Part shown: positions 1 through 8,600 of the stretch, piece after piece
Layout: each line of letters starts with the position of its first letter
How positions within the stretch are numbered: the first letter of the stretch is position 1
IMG/VR virus record: IMGVR_UViG_3300009086_000035
Coordinates: 1 to 41,814 of that record
Length of the DNA: 41,814 bases
Reading direction: 5' to 3' (one strand)
Source: a virus
The notes under the pieces: model-generated
What the model saw: only the letters and a program-made list of their open reading frames with translations
Database searches by the model: none
Told to the model about the DNA's origin: nothing
Program-made: the position numbers and the translations under genes

Positions 1-42
1 GATAGTATCGACGAAGGCGCTTGTTTAGCGTGTGAGGGTTAA
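1..42 (+). CDS. nrdA: Ribonucleotide reductase large subunit, C-terminal end (partial)
   Basis: Only the last 13 codons are in the window. They read DSIDEGACLACEG and stop at TAA (40-42). The C-x-x-C pair close to the C-terminus matches the flexible tail of class I NrdA, which relays electrons from thioredoxin or glutaredoxin to the active site. The next two genes are a thioredoxin-like protein and NrdB, which supports the identification. The stop is followed after one base by the next start (TAAGATG), so the genes are probably translationally coupled. With so little sequence the call rests on the motif and the neighbours. Confidence 0.65.
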   Translation, partial: DSIDEGACLACEG

Positions 43-43
43 G

Positions 44-286
44 ATGAAAATACTAAAATTTAGTGCTGATTGGTGTGGGCCTTGCAAGATGTTACAGAAA
101 ACTCTTGATGATATGGTTCTACCCTACCCAGTAGAAAGTGTAGATATAGATAAACAACCAGATCTAGCTGGTGAGTTTGGGATAAGGGGAGTACCTACTA
201 TGGTACTTATTACAAGCGAAGGAGTAGAACAGGGACGTCTAGTAGGCGGTAAAAGTAAGGCCGATATAATGGAGTGGCTATCATGA
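44..286 (+). CDS. Thioredoxin/glutaredoxin-like protein
   Basis: An 80-residue small thioredoxin-fold protein. It has the classical WCGPC active site at residues 10-14, a cis-proline in GVPT (Pro51), and an alternation of beta strands and helices that fits a compact thioredoxin. The likely role is a disulfide reductase that recycles the cysteine pair at the C-terminus of the upstream NrdA. The ATG at 44 was chosen over an in-frame GTG at 32 because GAGGG (34-38) lies 5 nt upstream of it and the GTG would overlap the NrdA tail. The gene ends in an ATGA overlap with nrdB. No signal peptide is seen, so it acts in the cytoplasm. Confidence 0.88.
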   Translation: MKILKFSADWCGPCKMLQKTLDDMVLPYPVESVDIDKQPDLAGEFGIRGVPTMVLITSEGVEQGRLVGGKSKADIMEWLS

Positions 287-1245
287 GTAATTTATTAGAA
301 GAAAGAGAGTATTATAAACCTTTTAACTATCCGTGGGCTTTTGAACATTATAAGTCTCAACAACATATGCATTGGTTACCGGATGAAGTAAACCTAGCAG
401 ATGATTTGAAAGATTTTCGTGAAAATCTTAGTGAAGGTAATAAATCTTTGCTAGCAAATATCTTTCGTTTCTTTACGCAAGCAGATGTTGACGTATGCTG
501 TGGTTATGCTACACACTATTTGCCGACATTTAAACAACCTGAAGTACGTATGATGTTATCTGCATTTGCAGCAATGGAAGCAGTACACCAGGAAGCATAC
601 TCATTACTACTAGAAACACTTGGTTTCGGTGATGATGAGTACCAAAAGTTTATGGAACACAAAGCTATGATGGATAAGCACGAACATCTTAGCAACTTTG
701 GTATGAGTAGTAAAATGGATATTGCAAAAACAATGGCTATCTATTCAGGCTTTACCGAAGGAGTACAATTGTTTAGTAGTTTTGCTATTCTATTAAACTT
801 TCCACGACATAACTTGATGAAAGGTATGGGTCAAATTGTTACTTGGTCTGTGCGAGATGAAAGTCTCCACGTTGAAGGCATGAGTCAATTATTCCGTACA
901 TATATTCAAGAGAATCCAGAGCTATGGAATGATGATCTAAAGTATGAAATATATTGTGCTGCAGAGCGTTCCGTAGAGCTAGAAGATGCTTTTATTGACT
1001 TGTGTTTTGAAGGTGCTGATGTGCCTGATCTTACACCAGAAGATGTAAAGCTGTATATTCGATACATCGCAGATCGAAGACTATTAGGACTAGGTTTGAA
1101 AAAGATTTTTGGTAGTGATAAAAATCCTTTAGATTGGCTAGACTATATGTTAAACGGCGTAGAACACGCTAACTTTTTTGAAAACAGAGCCACTGAGTAC
1201 TCAAAAGCGAGTACAACCGGAAATTGGCAAGATATATTTAAATAG
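283..1245 (+). CDS. nrdB: Class I ribonucleotide reductase small subunit
   Basis: A 320-residue NrdB, which supplies the diiron-tyrosyl radical for reduction of ribonucleotides to deoxyribonucleotides. All expected metal ligands can be placed by spacing: Asp68, Glu99, His102, Glu159, Glu193 and His196. The radical tyrosine is Tyr106 in the E-x2-H-x3-Y motif. The C-terminal tail, ending in GNWQDIFK, is the usual NrdA-binding tail. The true start is the ATG at 283, which overlaps the thioredoxin stop as ATGA; a GTG at 274 would add three residues without a reason. The length is somewhat shorter than cellular class Ia proteins, as is usual for phage versions. It supplies dNTPs for phage DNA synthesis. 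Confidence 0.95.
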   Translation: MSNLLEEREYYKPFNYPWAFEHYKSQQHMHWLPDEVNLADDLKDFRENLSEGNKSLLANIFRFFTQADVDVCCGYATHYLPTFKQPEVRMMLSAFAAMEAVHQEAYSLLLETLGFGDDEYQKFMEHKAMMDKHEHLSNFGMSSKMDIAKTMAIYSGFTEGVQLFSSFAILLNFPRHNLMKGMGQIVTWSVRDESLHVEGMSQLFRTYIQENPELWNDDLKYEIYCAAERSVELEDAFIDLCFEGADVPDLTPEDVKLYIRYIADRRLLGLGLKKIFGSDKNPLDWLDYMLNGVEHANFFENRATEYSKASTTGNWQDIFK

Positions 1246-1255
1246 GAATATAAAA

Positions 1256-1492
1256 ATGACAGAAGAAACACAAGAAACACAAGCAGATACTTTGCGTTTT
1301 AACGGAGAAGAGTACGCAATAGCAGATCTTAGTGATAAAGCAAAATATTTTGCGTCTCAAATACAGGATTTACAGGCTCAGTCAAATGCTCAAAAAGCTA
1401 AGATTGACCAAATTGAAATGGCTGTAAGAGGCTTCTCTGATTTACTAACTGAAGAGCTTGCTCCGAAGGAAGAAGAAACTTCAGAAGAGTAA
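1256..1492 (+). CDS. Small acidic protein, resembles DUF6447-type phage proteins
   Basis: A 78-residue protein. After a low-complexity acidic start rich in Glu, Thr and Gln, it has a core of the form FNGEEYAIADLSDKAK followed by a helical stretch (about 30-65) and an acidic end. The core pattern (short beta hairpin with an NG-x-EY motif, then Ser/Asp-Leu-Ser, then a long amphipathic helix) resembles the small DUF6447-like proteins common in marine phages; the function of those is unknown. The ATG at 1256 follows nrdB by 10 nt with AGGAA as a possible ribosome binding site. It is the last gene of the rightward transcript and is followed at once by a terminator. Confidence 0.7.
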   Translation: MTEETQETQADTLRFNGEEYAIADLSDKAKYFASQIQDLQAQSNAQKAKIDQIEMAVRGFSDLLTEELAPKEEETSEE

Positions 1493-1493
1493 T

Positions 1494-1518
1494 AAAAAGG
1501 GGCGAAAGCCCCTTTTTT
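1494..1518. terminator. Bidirectional intrinsic terminator between convergent operons
   Basis: The stem GGGGC (1499-1503), loop GAAA and GCCCC (1508-1512) are flanked by five A on the left and six T on the right. Both strands therefore have a GC hairpin followed by a U tract. It lies exactly where the rightward nrd transcript meets the leftward structural transcript, and the last codon of the leftward gene lies inside the T tract. Confidence 0.93.
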
Positions 1519-1843
1519 ATAAATCCCAAGGATTAGCTTTCATAACTTGAGGATTTCTTTCTGCTTCAAGCCCTTCTTCTAAAAGCTCATTTACATATCG
1601 TTCTTGTGCCTCATCCATAGATGCTTGTACCCATTCTATAACCTGAGATTCTGTTAATTCGGTATAAGAGGTAAAGCTTGTTGTATGTAAAGATGTAAAA
1701 GGAGTTGATCCGCAGAAGCGAGATCTCACACCATCATCAGCTATAGCTATTTTATTCCAATGTACAAGCGTCACAGAATCTGTATTTGACCCCTCGGTTC
1801 TTGTCTCTAAGTTTGTTATCTCCCAAACATATGTGGTGCTCAT
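1517..1843 (-). CDS. Small conserved phage protein (DUF7936-like)
   Basis: A 108-residue protein starting MSTTYVWEI. The pattern of an N-terminal beta segment (YVWEITNLET), a central TPFTSLHTTSFTSYTELTESQV segment (read in two parts) and a C-terminal amphipathic helix resembles small proteins annotated DUF7936 that often sit next to tail fibre genes in marine phages. Function is unknown; a virion or fibre-associated role is only a guess from position. The ATG at 1843 is preferred over an upstream TTG at 1870 because GGAG lies 7 nt before it and the TTG would overlap the fibre gene. One base separates it from the stop of the upstream fibre gene, so translation is probably coupled. Confidence 0.75.
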   Translation of the reverse strand: MSTTYVWEITNLETRTEGSNTDSVTLVHWNKIAIADDGVRSRFCGSTPFTSLHTTSFTSYTELTESQVIEWVQASMDEAQERYVNELLEEGLEAERNPQVMKANPWDL

Positions 1844-1844
1844 T

Positions 1845-3260
1845 TTATTTCTCCAATAATTTATGTACAAGCTCTTTCAGCTCATCTATTTGTTTTTGTT
1901 GATCTTTTATTGTTTCTATTAAGTACCCTGATAAGTTACCATAGGCAACAGACTTATATTCTCCTTCATTTACTACTAACTCTGGAGCAACTTTTTCTAA
2001 CTCTTGTGCAATTACACCAGAACCCTTCTTACCGTCTTTTATAAACTCAACTCCTCGCATTTCTAATGTTTTGCCTGGATCAAGAGTTTTAATATCTGAT
2101 TTTAATCTTTCGTCAGAGTAAGCAGTCACATTTCCTGAAGCTGTAAAGTCTCCAGTACTTCTTTGAAACGTAAATCTAACATTAGTACTGCTCGAGTCTA
2201 CCATAATAAAATTATTTACGGTGCTTTCAAGTTCCATATACATCTGGTTGCCGTTTCCATTATAGTACATTTTAACGTCGTCAGAAGTACCAAATCTTAA
2301 ATAATCAAAATCCTTTAAATCCACATAACCTGAAATATTTAGACCATATATATTAGCAGTATACAGATTTGCTTGATACCACTGTTTCGAGCCGGTTCCT
2401 AAGTAACCTCTATAATTAGCGTAGGGTAGTACTTGTGGGTAAGTATTACTCGCAGAACCTAACTCGACATGACCTTCCGCTTTCAAAGACATACTAGTAG
2501 AATTACCCGTACTTGGCTGCATGTAATAACCGCTATTCTCCCTATCTTGAAAGAAATCGGCAATTACTTTTAAATTAGAAGTGTTGTCTAGAGTAAGAGC
2601 TGTAAAAGCATAGCTGCTTGAGGGTGTAGAACTAAGAGCACCTTTTGTCATTACTCCAAAAGCATAACTCGTGAGTCGAACTCCCTCAGAAAATGTTAAA
2701 CTACTGGCTTGCTGACCTAGATCTTCTAGTTTCATTTTAAATATGGGACTGTCTGTGCGTTCAGAGACATCGTTAGCTGTAAAACGTACCTCGTTAGGTA
2801 GCTTTAAATAACCAGTACTACTAGTGTTTATATTTATTTGATTTGTACTGCTGTTACCCAGGGTTATACCAGTAGCCGTACTCGCTCCCAAAGCTAAAAA
2901 ATTATTAGTATCTAGGATAAGATTTGTGGCTGCGTTCAGGCTCATTCCTGAACCGGTTCCAATAGTAATTCTTGCCCCATTGCCGTCAATGTAGCTTCCG
3001 GTTAAATAAGGGTCTGCAAAGTCTAGATTAAAATTACTTTGACTGCCTTTATCTAAAGTTAGTGTTCTTTTGCTAGTACCACCAGAGCCACTATCAACAG
3101 TCGGATGGAAGGTACAGATATTTTCTGTACCAGAAACGTCTTTTTTGATGAACATAAGACCGTCATTGGTGTTGATAGCCATTTCGCCAAGTGCGAGATC
3201 ACCTGTAGCAGGAACGTTCCCCCCGGTGGAGGAACGCTTTAATTTGATTGTCTGTGCCAT
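1845..3260 (-). CDS. Tail fibre protein with C-terminal S74 intramolecular chaperone
   Basis: A 471-residue fibre protein. Residues 1-45 form an attachment-type module (MAQTIKLKRSS, then LALGEMAINTNDG). The middle is a beta-rich shaft low in Cys and Trp. The last 90 residues are a Peptidase S74 chaperone domain: it begins at Ser382 in SDERLK, continues with GVIAQELEKVAPELV, and ends in a coiled coil. In this family the domain drives trimerisation and is then cleaved off before the conserved serine. A very strong AGGAGG ribosome binding site precedes ATG 3260. The protein is probably a receptor-binding or side fibre of the tail tip. It shares its N-terminal pattern with the next fibre gene upstream. 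Confidence 0.9.
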   Translation of the reverse strand: MAQTIKLKRSSTGGNVPATGDLALGEMAINTNDGLMFIKKDVSGTENICTFHPTVDSGSGGTSKRTLTLDKGSQSNFNLDFADPYLTGSYIDGNGARITIGTGSGMSLNAATNLILDTNNFLALGASTATGITLGNSSTNQININTSSTGYLKLPNEVRFTANDVSERTDSPIFKMKLEDLGQQASSLTFSEGVRLTSYAFGVMTKGALSSTPSSSYAFTALTLDNTSNLKVIADFFQDRENSGYYMQPSTGNSTSMSLKAEGHVELGSASNTYPQVLPYANYRGYLGTGSKQWYQANLYTANIYGLNISGYVDLKDFDYLRFGTSDDVKMYYNGNGNQMYMELESTVNNFIMVDSSSTNVRFTFQRSTGDFTASGNVTAYSDERLKSDIKTLDPGKTLEMRGVEFIKDGKKGSGVIAQELEKVAPELVVNEGEYKSVAYGNLSGYLIETIKDQQKQIDELKELVHKLLEK

Positions 3261-3308
3261 ATGGCCTCCTATTGCTCGCGTATATACGCTAGGGTTGTTT
3301 TAATTTTA

Positions 3309-4778
3309 TTAGAAGCTGCCGCCTTCTATAGTGCTTGACCAACTTACTAAACCATTTTCATCTATTTTTAGGGATGCTGTAACGCCAGTTCCCAAACTAG
3401 GGTCTACTAGTCTAGTGTAGCCTGCATTGCCTGCCGCACCTATAAGTAGATCGCCTTTTGCTGTAGCTGTAATACCTTTGATACGTAAATTATCACTGTC
3501 AATTTCTAAAGTAATGTTATCATCGTTTACATTTAAAGTATTTCCCGACTTGCTTAAACCATCACCTGCTGTAATCTGACCTGCTCCAGAGAATTGCGCA
3601 AAAGCAATATCTGTGGTACCTATAGTAATTGTACCATTAGTAGTTACAACATAACCATTATCCCCATTTGCAGTACCTTCTTCAACAAATACAAACATTC
3701 CTGGAGTAATTTCACCAGTGGCACTTGCATCATCAGATCTAGCAGGGCTTGCTCCAGCAACATAGATACCGTTTTGTGAAGCATCAGTTTGAGATTTTAC
3801 AAGAACTCTATCTCCGTCTGCTAACGTAACTCCGTCTACTGTATCGCCTACGTTTAGACCACTCGCAATAGTAATATTTCCAGTAGTTGCAACTCTAACA
3901 GAATCTTTAATATCAAGAGCTTGTTTTACAGCATCTACATAAGCTTTATTCGCAGCATCGGTACTGGCAGTAGGAGTTGCTACACTTGTAATTCTTTTAC
4001 TTGAAACATCTACTGTACCTGCACCATGGGGCACTAAAGTTATAGACGTATCAGTTGCAGCAGCAGTTATACTAGATCCATCAATGGTTAGATCATCAAT
4101 AACTACTGATTCAAGCCCTGCAAGAGTAGTAGAGGAGCCACCAAGAGTGACCTCTGTATTACCAATAGTAACCGAAGCGTTTGCAAGATCAGAGTTACTT
4201 ATAGCGGCGAAAGAAGCTGCTGCACCATCACCACCAGATTTTAAGAACTGCCCAGAAGTACCTGCTGAAGTAGGTAAAGAGTATGCAGTACCTATATTAA
4301 GAGGTTTATTTACTATTACTTTTTCAGCAGTGTTTTGAGTATCGAAAGTAAGATAATTACTACTACCTTCAGTGATTGTAAGTGCTGTGGCACTGTTATC
4401 AATTATTGCAATTTCTGTGGCTTGAGTAGCAACACTGATTTGACCATCAATATCTAATACACCACCACTATGAGGAGTAAGTTGGATATTTCCCGAACCT
4501 GCTGTAATCGAGTTTGCCCCGATTGTTAAATTTGTTGTAAGTAATTGATCTATCTTACTATTTGCGTCTACAACGATTGCAGAACTAGCAGTAAGAGTAC
4601 CTGCAGTATGATCCAGCATGTCTACATACAACTTGCCGCCTATTGCAGTCACCGCAGAATCTGCTGGTGCACCAATAAATAGCTTATCACTACTATCAGA
4701 ATAAGCTAATTCCCCTTTAGCAAGGGCGCTAGGTGCTGCTGTACCTACACTACGTTTGATTTGAATTGTTTGAGCCAT
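3309..4778 (-). CDS. Tail fibre/tail-tip structural protein
   Basis: A 489-residue beta-rich protein. The N-terminus (MAQTIQIKRSV, then LAKGELAYSDSSDKLFIG) is the same kind of attachment module as in the S74 fibre. The C-terminal half contains a module known from many phage and prophage fibres, with ALDIKDSVRVATTGNI, GDRVLVKSQTDASQNGIYV and a segment like FVFVEEGT-x-NGDNGYV. An STDAANKAYVDA motif, also typical of fibres, precedes it. No S74 domain is present. GGAG precedes ATG 4778. It is probably a trimeric component of the tail tip; the receptor is unknown. Confidence 0.8.
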   Translation of the reverse strand: MAQTIQIKRSVGTAAPSALAKGELAYSDSSDKLFIGAPADSAVTAIGGKLYVDMLDHTAGTLTASSAIVVDANSKIDQLLTTNLTIGANSITAGSGNIQLTPHSGGVLDIDGQISVATQATEIAIIDNSATALTITEGSSNYLTFDTQNTAEKVIVNKPLNIGTAYSLPTSAGTSGQFLKSGGDGAAASFAAISNSDLANASVTIGNTEVTLGGSSTTLAGLESVVIDDLTIDGSSITAAATDTSITLVPHGAGTVDVSSKRITSVATPTASTDAANKAYVDAVKQALDIKDSVRVATTGNITIASGLNVGDTVDGVTLADGDRVLVKSQTDASQNGIYVAGASPARSDDASATGEITPGMFVFVEEGTANGDNGYVVTTNGTITIGTTDIAFAQFSGAGQITAGDGLSKSGNTLNVNDDNITLEIDSDNLRIKGITATAKGDLLIGAAGNAGYTRLVDPSLGTGVTASLKIDENGLVSWSSTIEGGSF

Positions 4779-4802
4779 TTTTAAAGTCTCCGGTTTCTAG
4801 CC

Positions 4803-5261
4803 TTAAAAGGCTCCTGCGTCAATATTGTCAGAGTCATCAGATTCGTTGCCTACCATTATAGGAACCCACTGGAATGTACCTGTGCTTATTTCGCGATATA
4901 CATAAAGTTGATTATCATTTGTGTCATACCAAACATCCCCTTCTTCTACATTGCTTCCTGTGGGTGCTTCGTCTTGACGAAAATCTTGTCCTGCAAGCTG
5001 CTCTAAAGCAGATTGCAAGTTTGTTGCTGTGATAGTACCTGTAGGTGATACAGATACTTGAGTCGCTGTGGGTGCGGTACTAATCGCCATACCCTTTGCT
5101 TCTACAGTTACTACTGTTGGATTGATGTCTATACTTATAGCATCTCCTTCCACGACGACAGAGGTATCACTTGGCACTACATTGATACTGACGTTAGATT
5201 CTGTTAGAGCAACCTCAGTAACATCTGTTGAGATAGCAATATTAGTGCCATCGTTGCTCAT
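4803..5261 (-). CDS. Small beta-rich tail fibre-associated protein
   Basis: A 152-residue protein. The first 80 residues are a series of short Val/Ile/Thr/Ser-rich beta repeats (for example VSINVVPSDTSVVVEG). The second half contains a module with EGDVWYDTNDNQLYVY and WVPI, a motif seen in many phage fibre trunk proteins. It contains no cysteine. The start overlaps the preceding stop as TAATG, with AGGAGG 10 nt upstream. Position among fibre genes supports a role as fibre connector or tail-tip subunit, but no precise function can be assigned. Confidence 0.72.
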   Translation of the reverse strand: MSNDGTNIAISTDVTEVALTESNVSINVVPSDTSVVVEGDAISIDINPTVVTVEAKGMAISTAPTATQVSVSPTGTITATNLQSALEQLAGQDFRQDEAPTGSNVEEGDVWYDTNDNQLYVYREISTGTFQWVPIMVGNESDDSDNIDAGAF

Positions 5262-5599
5262 TACCTAGTAACCTCCTGGGTCATAGTAGCTGTACCAAAT
5301 AAAAGACGACTAACATAGTCATCGTTTGCTGTAAATATTTCTAAGTCATAATGATAAGTACCTGCTGCGATTGCGGCAGATGCACTATTTGTAAGAGACA
5401 TTGTTATTTTTCCATTAGAAGGAGTAGGTATTAAACAAGTAAAGGAACCAGTTACCGAACTAGAAGTTTTACTAGGTCTCATTTGCGCTCTTGCCGAATA
5501 TCCTGTTAGATTCTTTACTGTGTTATTTTCGGACACAGTAAACTCTACCGCGTAATCGGAACCTTGATCTATAACTAAGTCGTAACGGGCTGCTGCCAT
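5261..5599 (-). CDS. Small phage structural protein, BppU-N/Ig-like fold suspected
   Basis: A 112-residue protein with an all-beta pattern: YDLVIDQGSDYAVEFTV at the start, then LTGYSARAQMR, and a C-terminal half with AAGTYHYDLEIF and RLLFG. This combination (an N-terminal DQG-type strand, an LTGY-x-ARMQIR-like strand, and an AGTY-x-YDLE strand) is recurrent in small structural proteins of tailed phages and resembles N-terminal domains of upper baseplate proteins. It is the first gene of the short fibre block and lies directly behind a consensus promoter. GGAGG (5607-5611) precedes ATG 5599. Confidence 0.7.
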   Translation of the reverse strand: MAAARYDLVIDQGSDYAVEFTVSENNTVKNLTGYSARAQMRPSKTSSSVTGSFTCLIPTPSNGKITMSLTNSASAAIAAGTYHYDLEIFTANDDYVSRLLFGTATMTQEVTR

Positions 5600-5619
5600 T
5601 TGTTTTCCTCCATTTGAGA

Positions 5620-5659
5620 ATTATATCTAACTTGACATACAATGTCAAGAATTATTTTT
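5620..5659 (-). promoter_or_regulatory. Consensus late promoter P1 for the small fibre genes
   Basis: On the - strand: AAAAATA (5659-5653), 4 nt, TTGACA (5648-5643), exactly 17 nt, TATAAT (5625-5620). It lies just after the stop of the 2439-aa fibre gene. The predicted start at about 5613 leaves only about 14 nt of leader, so the ribosome binding site GGAGG begins almost at the 5' end. An 8-bp inverted repeat (5631-5649) overlaps the -35 box. Confidence 0.92.
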
Positions 5660-5665
5660 TTAATG

Positions 5666-8600
5666 TTAAGAAATATTTCCTAAGATTACCCTTTCATTTC
5701 CGCTTGAATCTAATACTTTAATAGTATCATTTACAAATTCTATTCGTCCACCAGTTGTTGCACTTCTTATATTTAATTTTCCTTGATCTTGGTCAAAGAA
5801 CATATGAGCTCCTGAAGGATCTCCAACAAAGAAGTCACCGTCGCTATTAAGAAGAGCACCCTTGCCTCCAGATAAAGTAGTGCCATTAATTGCAGGAACA
5901 GTGCCGCTTGCAACTCGAACAGTTCTTGCAAGTACAGAGGTGGCATTTAGTACATTAGTATCAATATTTTCCGCACTGATTGTAGTTATTTCAGCATATT
6001 CAGCAAAAATATTCTCAATCGTAGCATTTGTAGCATATATGTTACAAGCAAATAAGTCTTCAGCACCTCCGCCTGATTCAAGAGCCATGTGAGGATTTCT
6101 CACATAAACACTTTCTCCTGCATACCCTGAAAAGTTAAGAACATTTATAGAAGCCCAGCCATCATTAACAGGTTCATAGGCTACAGTATACGTTTTCCAA
6201 GCAGTAGTTATAGAGCTGTTTTCATGCCAGTTTCTTTTATTGTCCTCATCAGCATTGGCATTTGTTGCTTGAACTTCCGCATGACTGGTACTATGCCCTA
6301 CACTAGTTTTTCCATCGGGAAGAGTCGCTGCTTGATAATGGTAAACTCTAAGGTATAGCCCATTGCTATCTGCCACATCCCCTTTTACTTGTATCGAAAC
6401 TCTATATGTTTGACCGCCCTTAACTTTCATAGCTCGGTAGCTTGCACCAATCTCGGTATCAGCACTTCCTAAAGTTCTGTCGGTTATTTCTACTGCTCTC
6501 TCCTGGGCATTATATCGTATTGTATCTAGGTTAGTATTACTATATGCAGGTAGCCACCCCATTGAAAGTGCTAACTGTCTTTCGGTAATTATTTGATCCC
6601 AGGCACTCCACGTGGTATTGTTTTCCATTCTATAGAAAAGCTCTGGTTTATAAGTATCAAAACCTAGCTGACTTCCATAATTATTATTGGCGTCGTAAAG
6701 TCTGTGATGAAGAATAGAGGACCAGTTAGCACTTGTACCAAATCTATTGCTTGCATCATCGTCTGAGTAAAAGCCACTTTTTGAAACGCTATTCCAGTCT
6801 GTTACAGTCTTTTCATTGGTACCGCTACTATTGCTTCCATATATAATTCTGCTTGATTGTATACCATCAACCATGTCAGCGTCAAGTCCTGAGCCTGCTC
6901 CATCTGTCCTGCTTGTCCATACTTCTCGCCATCCCGGACTGTAGCCAGAGCCTTGATCGTTGTATATGAACACACCCCCTGCACTGTCTCCGGTATTGGG
7001 AGCGATTACAAGAGAGGTTATATTTCCTCGTGTACTATCACTTGAGTTATCTGTCCAATTAAGCCATGAAGTACCTGCGAGCTCGGTGAGTCCCCCACCG
7101 TCAGATAGATTATCATTTCCTGCGTAGTCCCACGAAGTTTTAAATGAAGATAGCTTATAATCAAAAACATCCAAACCTTCTATCTCGGTAAAGAGTTCAG
7201 CAGTAGTTATGCTACTACCAGAACCATCGTTTAATGTGGGGTTACCTACAGCGACAAAGTCTACATCTCTCCAGGGAACGTTTACAACACCTTGCCCGTT
7301 TGAGTTTAGCTGTAGCCCGTAAGTTCTGCCTGCTACATTACTGACAGCGGCTGCAGCTTGAGCTTGTTCTGTGTCGCTCCACAACTCTATTGCGCCTTTA
7401 TTGGCTGCTGTTGCTTCAGGGAGTCGAACACTATTAACAGTACCAGCATTTAAGTTGGTAGCATTTCTATAGTATGCTTTATCTTGAGAGTCTAAAGTAG
7501 CTGCGTTAATACCTGTCGAAGCAGTTGTGAGAACAGTGTCTCCTCCTGATTTAATGGTAGCGGCAACCATACTTCCATTAACTTTTCTTCTAAATACAAA
7601 CTGTCCACCGTCTCCATCATTATCATTATCAATATCAAAGTATAGTGACCCATCATCCATGTGTAGATCTGTAATATCATCACCATCTGTAGAATTGGCA
7701 TTTCTTCTTATTCTTAGTTTTCCGCCACCTGTTCCAGATAATACACTAAGACCTGCATCTGCTTTAATAATTTGACTTGCTTGAACAGTTGAGCCAGTTA
7801 CTGTAAGTTTAACATTAGCATTGTGCGCTCCTCCAACACCGAATTTAATGGTTCCAGCAGCATTTGAGTTTGTAATATATACAGGAGCAGAACGATTACC
7901 TATAACACCAAAACCGGAAAGCACTAAATCATCGGCATCGTAGGTACTATTTGTACCCGTTCCTGCAATTTCAAGAACTCCGGTCATTCTATCTCCGGCT
8001 TTTTCTACGTGTCCAACACCCGAATAGGTATAAGCGGAGTCCCAGTTTGCATCTTTTCTTGTACCTGCACCAGTACCAGAGGCAGGTTTAGAATAGATAC
8101 CTTCATTATACATCAACTTACCGTCAGCAAGAATAGTAGTTGTATTTTGATTACTGCCTAGAACAAACGAGGCATCACTACCATAAGAACTGGCGTTGGC
8201 ATGGTAGAACCCTAGAGTACCGAACTGGTTGTAATCACTCGTACCATTGACCAGGCTACTAAACTTAATGCTACAATCACCGGCATTTGTAGCAGACTTT
8301 AAGAAAAGCTGAGGGCCATTAACTGTAATATCAAGAGCACCCGTCATACTACCACCAGCTTTTGGTAACTTAGTACCTATACTAGTTGTAATTGTGGTAC
8401 TAAAACTTGCGTCATCTCCGAGAGCAGCTGCTAGTTCGTTAAGAGTGTTTAAGGCTCCGGGAGCAGAATCAACAAGATTACTAACTGCAGTATCGACGTA
8501 GCTTTCGGTTGCGTGTCCTGCTTGTGAGTAAGTATATGCATCATTCCAGTTTGATACATTAGCATCTGAGGCTCCTGTAATTGTACCACCGATAAAATTA

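Noticed and set aside
1517-1870. Start of the 108-aa protein at TTG 1870
   Set aside because: ATG 1843 has a well-spaced GGAG; the TTG would overlap the S74 fibre gene and has no ribosome binding site.
4799-4812. Inverted repeat AGCCTT-AA-AAGGCT at the end of the 152-aa gene
   Set aside because: The arms are only 6 bp with almost no loop and no clear T tract in the - strand direction, and the next ribosome binding site follows at once; not convincing as a terminator.
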